NCBI RefSeq assembly: GCF_000091045.1
Contig: NC_006679.1
Location: 664,281 to 686,780, forward strand
Source: Cryptococcus deneoformans JEC21
Lineage: Eukaryota; Basidiomycota; Tremellomycetes; Tremellales; Cryptococcaceae
DNA length: 22,500 nucleotides
Direction of reading: 5' to 3'
Shown: positions 19,891 to 22,500 of the stretch, one piece after another
How the letters are laid out: each line of letters opens with the position of its first letter
How positions within the stretch are numbered: the first letter of the stretch is position 1
Made by a program: the position numbers and the translations under genes
The notes under the pieces: generated by a model
The model's database searches: none
What the model saw: only the letters and a program-made list of their open reading frames with translations
Told to the model about the DNA's origin: nothing

Positions 19891-21213
19891 TTTACATTTA
19901 CGTACTAGGGGATGCAATTGTTTCTGGTCTCTGGCCTTCCGCTTTTCGCTTTGCCAAGTAGAAATGCCGTACATATGACCGCGATCAGCATTTCCCAGCT
20001 TGCGAACTGGGCCCTCTTCAAACGCTTTGGTCCAATCCCTGAGTTCTGTTGATATGATATCGTAATCGAAGATAACCCCGACAACCGTTAAAGTCTCACA
20101 AAGATGGCATTCAGGGTTGATAAGGAGATGCTAAATCGTTGTCGGTTGAACACTAGTCAGGTCTGGGAAAACAACCGAAACGGAAGAGAGGTCAGGGAAA
20201 AGGAAATAGAATATACCAAAGACGACGCACCCGAACGATCACCGGGTGAAAAACGAAGGTTAAAAAGTTAATAAGAGGAAACGCCGATCATCGTCAGGGT
20301 CTAAGATCGTCAGCATCGTCATTAACAAGATGCCAGACCCGGTCATCATGGCTAATTAATAAAGTTGTATGTAACTAACTGTATCCATCCATCTCTTTGA
20401 AACATTGAGACGCGCCATTTTTATGTCTTCCGAATCCTGTATTGATTTGATGCTACCACCATCACCACAGACATTAGAAGAAGCAGAAGAAGGGTGAGCA
20501 AGAAGCACAATAAATCTGCTTTTACCTTGAGCTTAATCGTAGTTTTGCCACTTAATTAGACAAACGGTGTATCTTATTATTCGTTATTACCATCATTATT
20601 TGTATTTTGACTTCTGACTTGTTCCAAAAGATGATACGCAATGCTATCAGTCGTGGGCCAATCGAACAATTCCGCATTACAGTAATTAAACTAGCAGTGA
20701 TCAAAGGCAACAGGCAAGTGATATGCTTGCAGTTAGTACAAACATTTACAATTTAATTACAGTGCATAATAAAAACAGGACATGACAACAACAACAGTAG
20801 TTAGACAAACATTTATTTACGTGGCATGCAGCATGTAATGCAGCAAGATGACGTTCCAGCAGGCACATTGTTTCCCACGGAGCCTAGCGACTCCCTCTTT
20901 ATTTATTTGCTATCCGGCCAATCCAACCGTCTTTGCCGTCTGCCGACAGACGCTGTAGCTCAGATCCGATGATCCATCATCATGGCACATCATTATTCCA
21001 TTTAGCCTTTTTCTTGTGGCACGCAGGTAATTAAGTAAAAGATTCAGTCAGACCACGCATCAAGACGAGATGGGACAGAAATTTGCTGGTCATTTTTCGA
21101 TTTACTTGTATATACCCACCACTACTACATATATGCGCTAGTGTCTTGAGCTTTTTATGTTATTTCTTATTTATTGCAGGTCGATTGCCCTCCAACGCTA
21201 GGGTAAAAAATAA

Positions 21214-21269
21214 ACACAAGCCCTTCGACCAGCCCGAAGAAGGCCCGAAGTCCGAGGAAGGGCTTGTGT
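21214..21269. repeat. Perfect 13-bp inverted repeat with 30-nt GC-rich loop
   Basis: ACACAAGCCCTTC (21214-21226) is perfectly complementary to GAAGGGCTTGTGT (21257-21269). The 30-nt interval repeats GCCCGAAG twice (21232-21239 and 21243-21250). A CCGGCCGG block follows at about 21288-21295. The element is a GC-rich island in AT-rich DNA and would form a stable hairpin in RNA or extruded DNA. Confidence 0.8.
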
Positions 21270-22377
21270 CGAGCCTACATAGATATGCCGGCCGGTCTGC
21301 CGGTGGGCTACTTCTTGTCCAGTTCTCGTTTATTTTAAGATTTCAAAAAAATCCCCCCTCTTCCACACATCACATAACGCTCGGGGATTCGAACGAATAA
21401 TTTAGGTAGTTTATCGTTATTGCCGGGCAGTACGTATTAGTAATCGAAAATGGGAATTGGCGTGTTCGTTCTGGTCTGCAGTATTTTGGTGCCCTCCGAA
21501 TACATAGCTACGGTACTTCATCTGTGGAGTGTCGGTGAACTTTCGTGTTGCCTTGAGAGTCCCCGAACTGTACATTAACTGTTTCTCAGCAGGTCCGAGT
21601 CGTACGATGTACAGCTCAACCCATTGACCGAAGTCTTGCAAATTATATTGTATTGTGAATTTTGACAGACCTTGAAGATGTGGGTGGGTTGAGTGCGGCT
21701 ATGTTTGTCGTCTTTTAGTATGTGACGAATATTTGCGTTTGCATTGGAGATTGCGCTTTGGCAGTTTGGAAGATGAACATGACCGAGTTATGGCGATTGC
21801 TGCTGTTTGGTTCATTCACGGGGTCGTAAAGCTGGAGGAACGTCATCACCAACAGGGAAAGAACACTGGGAAAGTTGCCGGTTGATTGAATGTTTAATAA
21901 CAGCTGAAGAAGGCCGGCCTTGAGGTTTCGGCGGGTGAAGGGGGGCGTTTAGCCGCAGCAGGAGACGCAGAAGATGGGTATCATCTGGACAGACGGTTTC
22001 GCCGGAAAAGTAGTGGATTTAACCTGATGACATGTCTTCTTCTAGACCCTCACGATATTTGAAGCAGCCAATCATTACTGTGGATGGTGGATGGAGTCAC
22101 TGGCCATTGCTGCTGGCTGCTGGAATAATATGATAAGCGACTGGTATAGCAAATTATAAAATGCCCAGACGAGAATAATTGGTCAGTTATTACAATCGAC
22201 TAACGAATAATACGCCGTGATGGTGTCCGCAGTTTATTATCTTTGCCATGTTCGGTCATTGTCCCTTATTCCAGTTGGTTTGCATGGTCATTCAATATCC
22301 AAGTCATTTTATCGTCTCTCTTCAACGAAGTGTCTCGTCACCTCCGACGTCTTGTTTTCCTCACGTCACATCATGAA

Positions 22378-22500
22378 TCATGGCCGCATGGGCTTCAACC
22401 ACTTGTCAGCCCTCTCAAACTGCTCAATAACGTCCCTCCCGACGACAGTTTGCGCCAGCTTAGGATTGGGCCCTTGCTCCTCGGCTAAACAGCGAATAGC
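22378..22500 (-). CDS. C-terminal end of an unidentified protein, 5' part outside window
   Basis: Reading from the right edge on the minus strand gives 40 codons and a TGA at 22380-22378. The frame is open to the edge and its composition (charged, amphipathic, for example GPNPKLAQTVVGRDVIEQFE then RADKWLKP) looks like genuine protein rather than chance translation. No intron is visible within it. I do not recognise the family. It runs in the same direction as the Zn2Cys6 gene. Confidence 0.55.
   Translation of the reverse strand, partial: AIRCLAEEQGPNPKLAQTVVGRDVIEQFERADKWLKPMRP

Larger units (their letters stand above)
19551..22377. other. Long non-coding upstream region of the Zn2Cys6 gene
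   Basis: This 2.8-kb gap lies between two minus-strand genes and is mostly AT-rich, with many stops in all frames. It must hold the 3' UTR of the gene at the right edge and the promoter/leader of the Zn2Cys6 gene. Within it I see a 69-codon uORF (19571-19780), a possible leader intron (19828-19890) and a GC-rich inverted repeat (21214-21269). Its length is exceptional compared with the other gaps here. An unannotated non-coding transcript is possible. Confidence 0.5.

Noticed and set aside
20941..20975. tRNA A-box-like TAGCTCAGATCCG
   Set aside because: No B box or paired acceptor stem follows within tRNA length.
21380..21400. tRNA T-loop-like sequence (GTTCGAATCCCC on the minus strand)
   Set aside because: The bases before it do not pair with those after it to make a T stem, and no A box or cloverleaf is found upstream. 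It is only a B-box-like match.
21083..21400. A 105-codon open frame across the GC-rich hairpin
   Set aside because: It has a TTG start, no domain, low-complexity hydrophobic start, and is interrupted by AT-rich sequence typical of non-coding DNA here.

Overview
The window looks like chromosomal DNA of a basidiomycete yeast of the Cryptococcus type (Tremellomycetes). Genes are dense and lie on both strands. Nearly every gene is split by introns of 44-65 nt with GTRNGT donors, and short AT-rich gaps alternate with a few long regulatory gaps. Genus is inferred from gene content and intron style; species cannot be fixed from this alone.

Layout, left to right: (1) 1-860 (+), the 3' part of a family-61 type glycosyltransferase. 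(2) 984-2827 (-), RRP9/U3-55K, a WD40 protein of the U3 snoRNP, tail-to-tail with the first gene. (3) 3234-7954 (+), SEC31, the outer COPII coat subunit, sharing a 406-bp divergent promoter with RRP9. (4) 7955-9347, a convergent non-coding gap with a CGAA microsatellite and an A-rich tract. (5) 9348-12515 (-), SRE1, the membrane-bound bHLH sterol/oxygen regulator (SREBP). (6) 12864-14943 (-), CWC27, a spliceosomal cyclophilin in 13 exons, two of them micro-exons. (7) 15212-16690 (+), VPS74/GOLPH3, the PI4P-binding Golgi glycosyltransferase-retention adaptor, divergent from CWC27. (8) 16691-18382, a long convergent gap. (9) 18383-19550 (-), a Zn2Cys6 transcription factor. (10) 19551-22377, 2.8 kb of non-coding upstream DNA with a candidate leader intron, a uORF and a GC-rich inverted repeat. 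(11) 22378-22500 (-), the C-terminal end of an unidentified protein cut by the window edge.

Functionally the genes are mostly conserved housekeeping: ribosome biogenesis, splicing, ER export and Golgi retention. Two are regulators (SRE1 and the Zn2Cys6 factor). SEC31, VPS74 and the glycosyltransferase all belong to the secretory/glycosylation route, and SRE1 classically controls sterol synthesis from the ER membrane, but nothing shows that the cluster is co-regulated. I found no mobile element, CRISPR array, rRNA or convincing tRNA, and no clearly new multi-gene system. The most notable points are sterol-element-like sites in front of SRE1 itself, a GC-AG intron in SEC31, the micro-exons of CWC27, a glycosyltransferase lacking the family's glycine-rich motif, and the structured upstream region of the Zn2Cys6 gene.
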